Part shown: one piece after another, positions 18,197 to 27,092 of the stretch
Numbering within the stretch: position 1 is the stretch's first letter
Layout: each line of letters begins with the position of its first letter
Origin: Arthrobacter sp. zg-Y844
GTDB taxonomy: Bacteria > Actinomycetota > Actinomycetes > Actinomycetales > Micrococcaceae
DNA length: 64,000 nt
Reading direction: 5' to 3'
Assembly: GCF_024385465.1 (NCBI RefSeq)
Contig: NZ_JANFLS010000001.1
Location: 682,001-746,000 of the forward strand
The notes under the pieces: generated by a model
The model's input: the letters and a program-made list of their open reading frames with translations, nothing else
Database searches by the model: none
Told to the model about the DNA's origin: nothing
Translations under genes and position numbers: made by a program

Positions 18197-18730
18197 TCAG
18201 CCCTCGGGGTTTTTCCCCGGGCGCTGGGCGTCGCTGTTTAACGCCCCGCCTGCGCCGGTTCCGCGGGCGCGCAGCATCTCGTCGTCGTCGAGCTCCCCGG
18301 TGTAGCTGTGCCCCGGATCGTCGTCCACGCGCGGATCGTCATCCTCGTCTTCGAGCACTTCCTCTTCCGCTTCCCGGAGCAGTCGCTGGGCACGCTCGAC
18401 GACGTCGTCCAGTTCGTCGATGACCAGCAGTTCGGGCCGCAGGTGCTTGGTCCGGTAACCGGCGCGGCCCACCATGTGGGCCGAGACCGGTGCGGTCAGG
18501 AGCATAAAGATCCAGGCCACGAACAGGATCGGCAGCAGCTTCCAGCTGCGGAATTCCACGGCCATGGCCAGCAGGAACAGCAGGAGCCCGAGCACCTGGG
18601 GTTTGGTGGCTGCGTGCATGCGGCTGAGCAGGTCGGGGAATCGGATCAGGCCGATGGCGGCGGCCAGGGACATCAGGGCGCCGCCGAGCATCAGCACGGC
18701 TGTGATCACGTCATAGACGGTCTCTTCCAT
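18197..18730 (-). CDS. mrpG: Na+/H+ antiporter subunit MrpG with acidic C-terminal tail
   Basis: A 177-residue membrane subunit. The first ~105 residues hold three helices and the MnhG signature (GLIRFPDLLSRMHAATKPQVLG). The remaining ~70 residues are an extension rich in Asp and Glu (REAEEEVLEDEDDDPRVDDD). It is the last gene of mrpABCDEFG. The Mrp complex exchanges cytoplasmic Na+ (or K+) for protons and is needed for alkaline and salt tolerance. MrpA and MrpC here have acidic tails as well. Confidence 0.92.
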   Translation of the reverse strand: MEETVYDVITAVLMLGGALMSLAAAIGLIRFPDLLSRMHAATKPQVLGLLLFLLAMAVEFRSWKLLPILFVAWIFMLLTAPVSAHMVGRAGYRTKHLRPELLVIDELDDVVERAQRLLREAEEEVLEDEDDDPRVDDDPGHSYTGELDDDEMLRARGTGAGGALNSDAQRPGKNPEG

Positions 18731-18734
18731 GGTG

Positions 18735-18995
18735 CTACCGCCTGTCCGTTACGAATCGGGCAACGGTCACGGAGCCGATGAAGCCGATCAGGGAGATAGC
18801 GACCACCAGGGCCAGGTAGTCCAGGTTGCGGTAAACGATCATGTCCGTGATCAGGGCCGCACCCACAATGGCCAGCAGCACGTCCGAGGCCAGTACCCGG
18901 TCCAGGATCGAGGGGCCCCGGGCAATCCGGTAAATGGCGCCGGCGCCGGCTACTGCCAACATGACGGACACGGCCACCACAGCTGCGCTCATCAT
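18735..18995 (-). CDS. mrpF: Na+/H+ antiporter subunit MrpF
   Basis: An 86-residue, three-helix subunit with the family pattern YRIARGPSILDRVLASDVLLA and ALITDMIVYRNLDYLALVVAISLIGF split across two helices. Its start overlaps the end of mrpE by 4 nt and mrpG follows after 4 nt, showing a tightly coupled operon. Confidence 0.93.
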   Translation of the reverse strand: MMSAAVVAVSVMLAVAGAGAIYRIARGPSILDRVLASDVLLAIVGAALITDMIVYRNLDYLALVVAISLIGFIGSVTVARFVTDRR

Positions 18996-19588
18996 GCCCG
19001 GCCTCCAATCTTTCGTTTCCGTGTTTCAGCGGTTTCGGCGCGCAGGGCGGCCAGCTCCTCTTTGGTTCCCAGGGTGCGGATCAACCAGGCCTCGGCGTCC
19101 AGGGCATCGGCCCGCACCTTTTCGGCCTGTTCCGCTGTGGACACGTTCAGCGCGTGCAGGTACAGGGTCGAGGTGGAACGGTCGACGTCGACAATCAACG
19201 AGCCGGGGATCAGGGAGAGCACGTGGCCGGTGGCCGTGACCAGCAGGTCCGAGCGGCTGCGCAGCTTCACCCCGATGACCCCGTTGCGGATCCGCGGGCC
19301 GCGGACTAGCGCGAGCCAGAGCACGTGGAAGCTGGCCTGCACCAGCTTGTAGAGGAAGCGTCCGGCGAAGAGCAGCCCGTAGAGCGGGTTGAACCTGCCG
19401 CTGAGTTCCACGGGCGGGAGGTAGAAGATGTTCGCCACGAAGAAGGCGATCACCGCCCCGAAGACCAGGTTCCCGGCACTGAAGTCCTGCCACAGCGCCC
19501 CCCACAGGAACACCAGCCAGATCAGCAGGGGCAGTTCCTGCAGCAGCGGAACGCGGGACCGGCTGCGCATGCGTGCTTCCTTGGTCAT
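18992..19588 (-). CDS. mrpE: Na+/H+ antiporter subunit MrpE
   Basis: A 198-residue MnhE-type subunit: two helices at the N-terminus (PLLIWLVFLWGALWQDFSAG and VFGAVIAFFVANIFYLPP), then a cytoplasmic domain with RSRSDLLVTATGHVLSLIPG and DVDRSTSTLYLHALNV, the conserved core. It is about 35 residues longer than B. subtilis MrpE, with a charged C-terminal helix. It overlaps mrpD and mrpF by 4 nt each. Confidence 0.92.
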   Translation of the reverse strand: MTKEARMRSRSRVPLLQELPLLIWLVFLWGALWQDFSAGNLVFGAVIAFFVANIFYLPPVELSGRFNPLYGLLFAGRFLYKLVQASFHVLWLALVRGPRIRNGVIGVKLRSRSDLLVTATGHVLSLIPGSLIVDVDRSTSTLYLHALNVSTAEQAEKVRADALDAEAWLIRTLGTKEELAALRAETAETRKRKIGGRA

Positions 19589-21195
19589 TGTGCTGCCCCC
19601 TCGCCCAGTACCGCTTCAATGTACGGGGTGCGGTCCAGCAGGTCCCGGGCGGCGTCGTCGCTGAGGGAAAACAGCGGTCCGGCTGCCACGGTCAGGGCGA
19701 CGCCGAGGGCAACCAGGCCCACGGTCGGGTACACCATGGTCCGGGGCAGCAGGTCCACGGACTCCCTGCCGGAGAACCGTCCCGTGGCATGCTCGATGAC
19801 ATGCTCGGAGCTGCGCAGGCTGGAGCCGTCGGTGCTGGTGGCCAGCAGGATGGGATCCGGGTGCACGGCATCCTCGGGGGTACGCCAGAATGCGCGGTTC
19901 CAGACCCGGGCCATGACCAGCAGGGTCAGCAGGCTGGTGGCGGCTCCTGCACCCACCAGGACGTAGGCCAGCGGAGTGCCGAGGTCCACGCCCGCCTGCA
20001 TCAGGCCGAGCTTGCCCAGGAAGCCGGAGAACGGCGGGATGCCGGCCAGGTTGATGGCGGGAATGAAGTACAGCACCGCCAGCAGCGGCGACAGCCGTGC
20101 CAGCCCGCCGAGCCGGTCCATGTTGGCGGTTCCGCCGCGGCGTTCGATCAGGCCCGTCACCAGGAACAGCGAAGTCTGCACCGTAATGTGGTGCACCACG
20201 TAGAACACGGTGGAACCGATGCCCATCACGGAGGCAATCGCCAGGCCGAACACCATGTAGCCGATGTGGCTGACCAGGGTGAAGGAGAGCATACGTTTGA
20301 TGTCGGTCTGCGCCAGGGCACCCAGGATGCCCACCAGCATGGTCAGCCCCGCCACCACCATCAGCAGCGTGTTGATCCTGTCCCCGGGGAAGAGCAGGGT
20401 CTCGGTGCGGACCATGGCATACACACCCACCTTGGTCAGCAGGCCGGCGAACACAGCGGTGACCGGGGCCGGTGCGGTGGGATAGGAGTCCGGCAGCCAG
20501 AAGGACAACGGGAAAATGGCGGCCTTGATGCCGAATGCCACCAGGAGCATGAGGTGCAGCATCAGCTGGGTCGCCGGATCCAGCTCGCCGAGCTTCAGGG
20601 CCAGGTCGGCCATGTTCACGGTGCCGGTGGCCGCGTAGACCATGGCAATGGAAATCAGGAACAGCAGCGACGACACCACGCTGACCACTACATACGTCAC
20701 GCCGGCGCGGATCCGCGGCGTTGTCCCGCCGAGGGTCATCAGGACATAGCTGGCGGTCAGCAGGATTTCGAAGCCCACGTACAGGTTGAACAGGTCCCCG
20801 GCGAGGAAGGCATTGGAAACGCCTGCCACCAGGATGAGGTAGGTCGGGTGGAAGATCGAAATGGGTCCGTCTTCGTCGCCGTCGGCCATGCCCTGGCCGG
20901 CGGCATAGATCAGCACGGAGAGGCTGATCGCCGAAGAGACCACCAGCATCAACGCGGAGAACTGGTCCACCACCATGGTGATGCCGAACGGTGGAAGCCA
21001 GGCACCCAGGTTCACGGCCTGCGCGCCTGCCGTCCAGACGGAGCCCAGCAGGACGATTTCCAGGATCAGGGTTCCGCTGAGGATGCTGATGCTGACTACC
21101 CGCTGGGCGCGCTGGTGCCGGATCAGGATGAACGCGAGGGCGGCACCGAAGACCGGGAGCACCACCGCCAGCGGTGCAAGGCTGGCTGTGTTCAT
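19585..21195 (-). CDS. mrpD: Na+/H+ antiporter subunit MrpD
   Basis: A 536-residue proton-translocating subunit homologous to NuoM/NuoN. It shows the quinone-proton-transporter core: DLFNLYVGFEILLTASYVLM with the key glutamate of helix 5, ALLLVAFGIKAAIFPLSFWLPD-like TM7 with its lysine, and LTKVGVYAMVRTETLLFP. About 14 helices. It overlaps mrpC and mrpE. A loop near 430-460 and a C-terminal segment ending in RTPYIEAVLGE are variable. Confidence 0.93.
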   Translation of the reverse strand: MNTASLAPLAVVLPVFGAALAFILIRHQRAQRVVSISILSGTLILEIVLLGSVWTAGAQAVNLGAWLPPFGITMVVDQFSALMLVVSSAISLSVLIYAAGQGMADGDEDGPISIFHPTYLILVAGVSNAFLAGDLFNLYVGFEILLTASYVLMTLGGTTPRIRAGVTYVVVSVVSSLLFLISIAMVYAATGTVNMADLALKLGELDPATQLMLHLMLLVAFGIKAAIFPLSFWLPDSYPTAPAPVTAVFAGLLTKVGVYAMVRTETLLFPGDRINTLLMVVAGLTMLVGILGALAQTDIKRMLSFTLVSHIGYMVFGLAIASVMGIGSTVFYVVHHITVQTSLFLVTGLIERRGGTANMDRLGGLARLSPLLAVLYFIPAINLAGIPPFSGFLGKLGLMQAGVDLGTPLAYVLVGAGAATSLLTLLVMARVWNRAFWRTPEDAVHPDPILLATSTDGSSLRSSEHVIEHATGRFSGRESVDLLPRTMVYPTVGLVALGVALTVAAGPLFSLSDDAARDLLDRTPYIEAVLGEGAAQ

Positions 21196-21677
21196 CGGTT
21201 CACCTCCGGTTCGTTTGGTGTGTTGCCGCGCTGGGAGCCGGGAGCCTCTTCGGCTTCCTCCGGCGGTGTGAATTCCGTGGTGTCCTCCGGGACGTCTGCG
21301 TCATCTTCGGCGTCGAAGCTGCTCTGGCTCGCCACGCGCCGGTCCTCAACGTCGTCCTGGACCTCGTCCTGCCGGCCCAGCACCCAGGACCGGTAAATGA
21401 TGCCGAGCATAAAGGCGGTGACCGAGAAGGAAATGACGATCGAGGTCAGGATGAAGGCCTGCGGCAGCGGATCGTTGTAGGCATCCGCGGCAATGTCCTT
21501 GTTGAAGATCGGTGCGAGCCCCGCCGGCCCGCCGGTGGCGAGCAGCAGGATGTTCGTTGCATTGGTGAGCATGGCCAGGCCGAGCACCACCCGGGTCAGG
21601 CTCCGCTCAAGCAGCAGGTAGATGCCGGCTGCATACAGGCACCCCATGACCACGAGGAGGGTGAGGTTAACAGTCAC
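21192..21677 (-). CDS. mrpC: Na+/H+ antiporter subunit MrpC with acidic C-terminal tail
   Basis: A 161-residue NuoK-like subunit. Three helices occupy the first ~110 residues (VVMGCLYAAGIYLLLERSLT, VVLGLAMLTNATNILLLATG, AFILTSIVISFSVTAFMLG). The last ~50 residues are an acidic extension (FDAEDDADVPEDTTEFTPPE) absent from the ~113-residue B. subtilis protein. It overlaps mrpA and mrpD by 4 nt. Confidence 0.92.
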   Translation of the reverse strand: MTVNLTLLVVMGCLYAAGIYLLLERSLTRVVLGLAMLTNATNILLLATGGPAGLAPIFNKDIAADAYNDPLPQAFILTSIVISFSVTAFMLGIIYRSWVLGRQDEVQDDVEDRRVASQSSFDAEDDADVPEDTTEFTPPEEAEEAPGSQRGNTPNEPEVNR

Positions 21678-24600
21678 CGTGACACCTCTTCCTCTTCGGG
21701 ACGGGCGGCAACGTCGATGATTTCCGGTTCCTCCACAGTGTTTTCGTCGTCGTCCTCATCGTCGGCATCACCCTCGCTGCGCTCGTCGATCTCCGAGCCC
21801 AGGCTGCGCAGGACATCCAGCACCAGCCCCACCACCACCAGGTACACGCCGATGTCGAAGATCGTGGAGGTGACGAATTTGACCTCCCCGAAGATCGGCC
21901 AGGTGAACTTGAGGATTGCGCTTTGCAGGATCTGCCCGCCGAAGAACAGCGGCGCCGCAGCGGACAGGGCAATCACGCCCAAGCCGCCGCCCAGCAGCGC
22001 TCCGGCGCTGACCGGGCTGGCTTCGGCCAGCTCGAAGCGGCCGCCGGCCAGGTAACGGATGGTCAGCGCCAGCCCGGCCATCAGCCCGCCGGCGAACCCG
22101 CCGCCGGGCAGGTTGTGGCCGGCAATCAGCAGGTAGACGGAGAACAGGATGACGGAGTGGAACAGCAGCCGGGTAATCACCTCGAAGATGATGGACCGGC
22201 GCTCGGGCGCCAGCGTCCGGCCGGCCACCAGCCAGGCGTCACGGCCCACGCTGGAGAACCTGCGGGCCATAACGAGGGTGGCCTGTCGCCGGGCAGTGGG
22301 GGCAAACTGCTCCCGCCCCCGGTCCACGGAACCGCTGGCCACGCCCTCGGCCCGGCGCCGCTTGTCGCCGCGTCCGCGGACGAAGATCAGGGAGGCAAGG
22401 CCCGTGGCCGCGATGGCCAGCACGGTGATTTCACCGAACGTATCCCAGGCACGGATATCCACCAGGGTGACGTTGACAATGTTGGAACCACCGCCGCCGT
22501 CGTAGGCCAGCTGCGGGAAGTCGAGGGATACGGGCGTGGCCACGCGGGAAGCCATCGCGGTCATGGCGAACACGACCATGCTGGCGCCGAAGGCGATGCC
22601 CAGCATGGCCCTCAGGAAGCGGTGGCGCTTGGGCTCGCGCTTCCACAAGCGGGCCGGCAGGGACCGCAGGGCCAGCACGAACGCCACCAGGACGATGGTT
22701 TCGACGAGCATCTGGGTGAGGGCCAGGTCCGGGGCTCCCTGCAGCGCGAAGATCAGCGCAATGCCGTAACCGCTTACGGACACCATCAGCACGGCCAGGA
22801 AACGCTTCGTCGCGCGGGCAGCGGCAACCGCGCCCAGGACCACTGCGGCGCCGATCACGGCCTGCAGCGGAGTATCGAACCAGCGGAAGTCCTGCGGCAG
22901 GGGCGCGGACCGCAGGATCAGTGCCGTCAGCGGCGTCAGGATCGCCATGGTCAGGATGACGAACAGGTAGAACAGCAGCGAACCGCGCTGCGTGCGCCCG
23001 GTAACCCACACGGCGACGTCGTCGAGTACCCCGATGGCGCCTCGGTAGGACCGCTCGGCGTCGACCGGGAAGGCGACATCCCGCTGGAGGTCCTCTACCT
23101 GCCGGGCCAGCAGGAACAGGACGACGCCGACCCCGAGGGTGAGCACGGTCAGGCCCAGCGCCGGGGTCAGGCCGTGCCAGAGGGCCAGGTGGGTGGGCTT
23201 GCCTTCGGCAGGGAAGAGATCCGCGTAGGACGCAATCGCAGAATCCAGCGGTGCAGGCCAGAGCCCGAACAGTACTGTGACACCGGCCAGGATCGCCGGA
23301 GCGGCGAGGAAGGACCAGGACACCGCCTTGAACGGGGTAGGTGTGCGGCCCTCCTTGGCTGCAAAGGCGCCCCAGATGAAGCGGGCACTGTAGGCGAAGG
23401 TGAGGATGGAACCGGTCACCACGCCGGCCAGCAGGAGCCAGGCGGCGATGGTGCCCTGCTGCTCGCCGTAATGCACGAAGGTCTCATAGACCGATTCCTT
23501 GGCCACGAAGCCCAGCAGCGGCGGCACGCCTGCCATGGATGCCGCACCGATGACGGCGACGACGGCCAGTTTCGGTGCTGCCCGGAAGATTCCCGAGAGT
23601 TTGCGGATGTCCCGGGTGCCGGCCTGGTGGTCGATAATCCCGACCACCAGGAACAGGGTCGCCTTGAAGAAGCCGTGCGCCAGGAGCAGGCCCATCCCGG
23701 CGACTGCGGCCTCCCGGCTGCCGAGGCCCACCACCAGGGTAAGGAAACCGAGCTGGCTGACCGTGCCGTAGGCGAGGATCAGTTTGATGTCGTACTGGCG
23801 CAGGGCGCGCCAGCCGCCCAGCAGCATGGTTGTCAGGCCCAGGAGCAGCACGATGGGGTGCCACAGCAGCGTCTCGGAGAAGCCGGGGGCCAGCCGGGCG
23901 ATGAGGTAGATGCCGGCCTTCACCATCGCGGCGGCATGCAGATAGGCGCTGACCGGGGTGGGTGCCGCCATGGCGGCGGGCAGCCAGAAGTGGAAGGGCA
24001 CAAGGGCGGATTTGGAGACGGCGCCGACCAGCAGCAGGGCGATGGCAACGTTGACCATCGTCCCGGCGTTCACCAGTTCCGGTGCCTGCGCCAGGATTTC
24101 CGAAATCCGGTACGTCCCTGCGGCGGTGCCGAGCATGATCATGCCGACCAGCATCGCCAGGCCGCCGAAGGTGGTGACGATCAGTGCCTGCAGGGCCGCG
24201 CGGCGGGCAGAGAGCCGGTGCGCCGAGTACCCGATCAGCAGGTAGGAAAGGATGGTGGTCAGTTCCCAGAAAATGAACAGCAGGATGAGGTCATCCGCCG
24301 TAACCAAGCCGAACATGGCGGCGGCGAACGCCAGCAGCTGGGCACCGAAGCTGCCCATTTTCGGGTCATTCGGCCGGAAGTACCGGGCGCAGTAGAAGAG
24401 GACCAGGGCGCCTACGCCGAGGATCAGGATGGACAGCACGGCCGCAAGGGTGTCCATCCGGAAGGCCAGTTCCACCCGGAGGTCGGGAATCCAGGCAATG
24501 GTGACCGACGGCGGCGCGTTCGGGGCGCCGGAGGCCAGCGTCTGGTCTGCACCGGTGTACCGGGGGAAAGTGGCTATCAGCCAAATGAACGCGGCGGCAG

Positions 24601-24700
24601 GGAAGGCCGCGAGGATGTAGAACGCCGACCGGCCGACTTTGCGGAACACCAAGGGCGCAACCAATGCCACCGTAAACAAAACGGTGAGCACAAACAGCAC
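21674..24700 (-). CDS. mrpA: Na+/H+ antiporter subunit MrpA (A-B fusion)
   Basis: A 1008-residue subunit. The N-terminal ~500 residues form the NuoL-like proton channel (LILLFIFWELTTILSYLLIG, ALVPFHFWLPAAMAAPTPVS). The middle has the MrpA-specific hydrophobic segments. The C-terminal ~190 residues are an MnhB domain (SVYLLIAGHNLPGGGFAGGL), so the usual separate mrpB is fused, as is common in actinobacteria. The protein ends in an acidic tail (EGDADDEDDDENTVEEPE). The GTG start at 24700 has GGGAG 6 nt upstream. It is the first gene of the operon; the 200-bp region upstream is shared with the divergent MFS gene. Confidence 0.94.
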   Translation of the reverse strand: MLFVLTVLFTVALVAPLVFRKVGRSAFYILAAFPAAAFIWLIATFPRYTGADQTLASGAPNAPPSVTIAWIPDLRVELAFRMDTLAAVLSILILGVGALVLFYCARYFRPNDPKMGSFGAQLLAFAAAMFGLVTADDLILLFIFWELTTILSYLLIGYSAHRLSARRAALQALIVTTFGGLAMLVGMIMLGTAAGTYRISEILAQAPELVNAGTMVNVAIALLLVGAVSKSALVPFHFWLPAAMAAPTPVSAYLHAAAMVKAGIYLIARLAPGFSETLLWHPIVLLLGLTTMLLGGWRALRQYDIKLILAYGTVSQLGFLTLVVGLGSREAAVAGMGLLLAHGFFKATLFLVVGIIDHQAGTRDIRKLSGIFRAAPKLAVVAVIGAASMAGVPPLLGFVAKESVYETFVHYGEQQGTIAAWLLLAGVVTGSILTFAYSARFIWGAFAAKEGRTPTPFKAVSWSFLAAPAILAGVTVLFGLWPAPLDSAIASYADLFPAEGKPTHLALWHGLTPALGLTVLTLGVGVVLFLLARQVEDLQRDVAFPVDAERSYRGAIGVLDDVAVWVTGRTQRGSLLFYLFVILTMAILTPLTALILRSAPLPQDFRWFDTPLQAVIGAAVVLGAVAAARATKRFLAVLMVSVSGYGIALIFALQGAPDLALTQMLVETIVLVAFVLALRSLPARLWKREPKRHRFLRAMLGIAFGASMVVFAMTAMASRVATPVSLDFPQLAYDGGGGSNIVNVTLVDIRAWDTFGEITVLAIAATGLASLIFVRGRGDKRRRAEGVASGSVDRGREQFAPTARRQATLVMARRFSSVGRDAWLVAGRTLAPERRSIIFEVITRLLFHSVILFSVYLLIAGHNLPGGGFAGGLMAGLALTIRYLAGGRFELAEASPVSAGALLGGGLGVIALSAAAPLFFGGQILQSAILKFTWPIFGEVKFVTSTIFDIGVYLVVVGLVLDVLRSLGSEIDERSEGDADDEDDDENTVEEPEIIDVAARPEEEEVSR

Positions 24701-24888
24701 TATGATCTCCCGGGCTTTTTCGTCGATGTTTCAGCCTGATTTTGGCTGCAGTTATCAAGGGGGGCGGTCAAGGTCGTATGTACATTCTACCCATGGCATA
24801 CCTACGCCCTCCTATTCGGGCGGTTCTGCACCGGAACCGGCCACCGGCGTTTTGGGGGTTGAATACCGTTCCGGGCCGCGGCAGCCGC

Positions 24889-24894
24889 TAGGCT
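24889..24894 (+). promoter_or_regulatory. -10 element of a probable leaderless promoter
   Basis: TAGGCT ends 7 nt before the MFS transporter ATG at 24902, without a Shine-Dalgarno. It fits the leaderless pattern in the window. Confidence 0.5.
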
Positions 24895-24901
24895 CAGCGG
24901 C

Positions 24902-26278
24902 ATGAGTCTCAGCACAAAAAATACGTCTCCGGGTGTCCCCGCGCCGCGCGCCTCCGCACCTGCACGCTGGAAACAGGTGGCGGCCTGGGCTGCCTGGGAC
25001 TGGGGGTCCGCTTCCTTCAATGCAGTGATGACCACTTTTGTGTTCACCGTCTACCTGACGTCCGCCCAATTCGGGGATAAAGACGAGAACTCCGCCGTCC
25101 TCGGCGCCGGCCTCGCCCTTGCCGGCGTCGCCGTGGCCGTCCTCGCGCCGGTCACCGGCCAACGGTCGGACGCGGGTGGACGCCGCCGCACTTGGCTCAC
25201 CGTCAACACCCTGCTGACCTGCGCCCTGGTCGCGTCGTGCTGGTTCGTCTTCCCGTCGCCCGACTATCTGATCCTGGGTGTGGCACTGATCGCCGCGGCA
25301 AACCTGTTCTTCGAATTTGCGGGCGTGAACTACAACGCCATGCTCAGCCAGATCTCCACACCGGCTACCGTCGGCAAAATCAGCGGCCTGGGCTGGGCCA
25401 TGGGCTATGTAGGCGGAATCGCTGCCCTGGCGCTGGTACTCGTGGGCTTTGTGCAGCCCGACGTCGGCTGGTTCGGCGTCACCTCCGAAGACGGAATGAA
25501 CATCCGCTTCGTTGCACTGTTTTCCGCCGTCTGGTTCCTGCTGTTCGCCCTGCCGCTGATGTTCACCGTGCCCGAGGTTCCCCGGCAGGAGGCGCTGGCA
25601 CGGCTGGGGATTCTTGCGTCCTACAAGCTCCTCTTCCAGCGCATCAAGGCCCTCTTCCGGACCGACCCCCACACCATTTACTTCCTGCTCGCCAGCGCCG
25701 TCTTCCGCGACGGCCTGGCGGCAGTGTTCACCTTCGGCGGCGTTATCGCGTCCGGCACTTTCGACTGGGAACTGTCAGAGGTGATTATGTTCGCCATCTT
25801 CGGCAACGTGGTCGCCGCCGCCGGGTCCGTGGTCGGCGGCTTCCTCGATGACCGCTCCGGCCCCAAGGCCGTGATCGTCGGTTCGCTGATCGGACTGATC
25901 CTTGCCGGCACGGCCATTGTGGTCCTGGGCCCGGATGACCAGGACCTGTTTGGACTGCAGTGGACCGGCGACACCACGTTCTGGATCTTCGGCCTGCTGC
26001 TGTGCCTGTTCGTGGGCCCGGCCCAGTCCGCGTCCCGGGCGTTCCTCGCCAGGCTCGCCCCCGAAGGGAAGGAAGGCGAGCTGTTCGGCCTCTATGCCAC
26101 CACCGGACGGGCGGTCAGCTTCCTGGCCCCCATGCTGTTCTCCACCTGCATCGTGATCTTCGGCTCCCAGCGGTACGGCATCATCGGCATCATGGCCGTG
26201 CTGCTGATCGGCCTGCTGGTGCTGCTCCCGGTCCGGTCCCCCGCTGCACGGACCGCTCTGCCCGTCGGTAAGGAGTAG
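24902..26278 (+). CDS. MFS transporter, Atg22/UMF1-like
   Basis: A 458-residue protein with about 12 transmembrane segments. WAAWDWGSASFNAVMTTFVFTVYLT, GQRSDAGGRRRTWLTVN and FEFAGVNYNAMLSQISTPATVGKISGLGWAMGYVGG, split across consecutive helices, are the hallmarks of the UMF1/Atg22-like permease family. Yeast Atg22 exports amino acids from the vacuole, but bacterial members are unassigned. The start matches a leaderless promoter. The gene is divergent from the mrp operon and is followed by a tandem repeat before the convergent dcd gene. Confidence 0.85.
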   Translation: MSLSTKNTSPGVPAPRASAPARWKQVAAWAAWDWGSASFNAVMTTFVFTVYLTSAQFGDKDENSAVLGAGLALAGVAVAVLAPVTGQRSDAGGRRRTWLTVNTLLTCALVASCWFVFPSPDYLILGVALIAAANLFFEFAGVNYNAMLSQISTPATVGKISGLGWAMGYVGGIAALALVLVGFVQPDVGWFGVTSEDGMNIRFVALFSAVWFLLFALPLMFTVPEVPRQEALARLGILASYKLLFQRIKALFRTDPHTIYFLLASAVFRDGLAAVFTFGGVIASGTFDWELSEVIMFAIFGNVVAAAGSVVGGFLDDRSGPKAVIVGSLIGLILAGTAIVVLGPDDQDLFGLQWTGDTTFWIFGLLLCLFVGPAQSASRAFLARLAPEGKEGELFGLYATTGRAVSFLAPMLFSTCIVIFGSQRYGIIGIMAVLLIGLLVLLPVRSPAARTALPVGKE

Positions 26279-26284
26279 GGCTCG

Positions 26285-26349
26285 CGGGCCTGGCTCCGGG
26301 ACCGGCCTACGGGCCTGGCTCCGGGACCGGCCTACGGGCCTGGCTCCGG
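26285..26349. repeat. 25-bp GC-rich tandem repeat, 2.6 copies
   Basis: Two identical 25-bp units (26285-26309, 26310-26334) are followed by a partial third (26335-26349). They lie between convergent genes. A weak long stem just downstream (GGCGGC near 26348 with GCCGCC near 26396) may serve as terminator. No protein-coding signal is present. Confidence 0.85.
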
Positions 26350-26449
26350 CGGCAACGAAATTCCTTCGCTCGCAGAGCTCGCTTGGAATATTAAAGCCGC
26401 CTCCGCCAGGCCCTACAGCCGGACGGTGCCGCCCCCTCCTCGCCAGCCC

Positions 26450-27070
26450 TTAGGAGGCGCTGACGCCCGCCGTGTCCTCGTCATTCGACGCAGCAGTGAC
26501 ATCGGTGCGGTGGAAGTTCAGGTGGCTGCGCGACGCCGTCGGGCCCCGCTGGCCCTGGTACCGGTTGCCGTAGCGGCCCGAGCCGTACGCGTGCTCCGCC
26601 GGGGAGCTGAGCCGGAAGAAGCACAGCTGGCCGATCTTGGAGCCGGGCCACAGCTTGATGGGCAGCGTTGCCATGTTGGAAAGCTCCAGCGTGACGTGGC
26701 CGGAGAAGCCGGGATCAATGAAGCCAGCCGTGGAGTGCGTCAGCAGCCCAAGCCGGCCCAGCGAGGACTTGCCCTCCAGCCGCGCGGCGATATCGTCCGG
26801 CAGGGTCACCTGCTCGTAGGTGGAACCCAGGACAAACTCCCCGGGGTGGAGGATGAACGGCTCATCCGGATCCACTTCCACCAGGCGGGTCAGCTCAGGT
26901 TGGTCCTGCGAGGGGTCGATGTGGGCGTACTTATGGTTGTCGAATAGCCGGAAGAAGCGGTCGATGCGCACATCGACGCTGGAAGGCTGGACCATGGCGG
27001 GGTCATAGGGGTCCAGGGCAATCCGGTTGTCGGCAATCTCGGCTCGGATGTCGCGGTCAGAAATCAGCAC
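26450..27070 (-). CDS. dcd: dCTP deaminase
   Basis: A 206-residue trimeric nucleotide enzyme. It shows [47 protein letters not shown] (in two adjoining blocks; the Glu is catalytic) and [18 protein letters not shown]. It converts dCTP to dUTP; in actinobacteria such as M. tuberculosis the enzyme is bifunctional and yields dUMP. The GTG start at 27070 has no clear Shine-Dalgarno but lies 6 nt after TATTTT, so it is probably leaderless. The C-terminal ~10 residues are variable. Confidence 0.93.
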   Translation of the reverse strand: MLISDRDIRAEIADNRIALDPYDPAMVQPSSVDVRIDRFFRLFDNHKYAHIDPSQDQPELTRLVEVDPDEPFILHPGEFVLGSTYEQVTLPDDIAARLEGKSSLGRLGLLTHSTAGFIDPGFSGHVTLELSNMATLPIKLWPGSKIGQLCFFRLSSPAEHAYGSGRYGNRYQGQRGPTASRSHLNFHRTDVTAASNDEDTAGVSAS

Positions 27071-27076
27071 TCTTCA

Positions 27077-27082
27077 AAAATA
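27077..27082 (-). promoter_or_regulatory. -10 element of a probable leaderless dcd promoter
   Basis: On the minus strand TATTTT ends 6 nt before the dcd GTG at 27070, with only a weak TGAAGA between. Confidence 0.4.
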
Positions 27083-27092
27083 GCGCATGCCC

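Noticed and set aside
19573-21396. 607-codon plus-strand ORF antisense to mrpD
   Set aside because: Low-complexity His/Gln/Gly-rich translation typical of the opposite strand of a membrane protein gene.
21923-24739. 938-codon plus-strand ORF antisense to mrpA
   Set aside because: It is an open shadow frame caused by high GC: composition is Gln/Gly/Arg-rich without any domain, and mrpA on the other strand is unambiguous.
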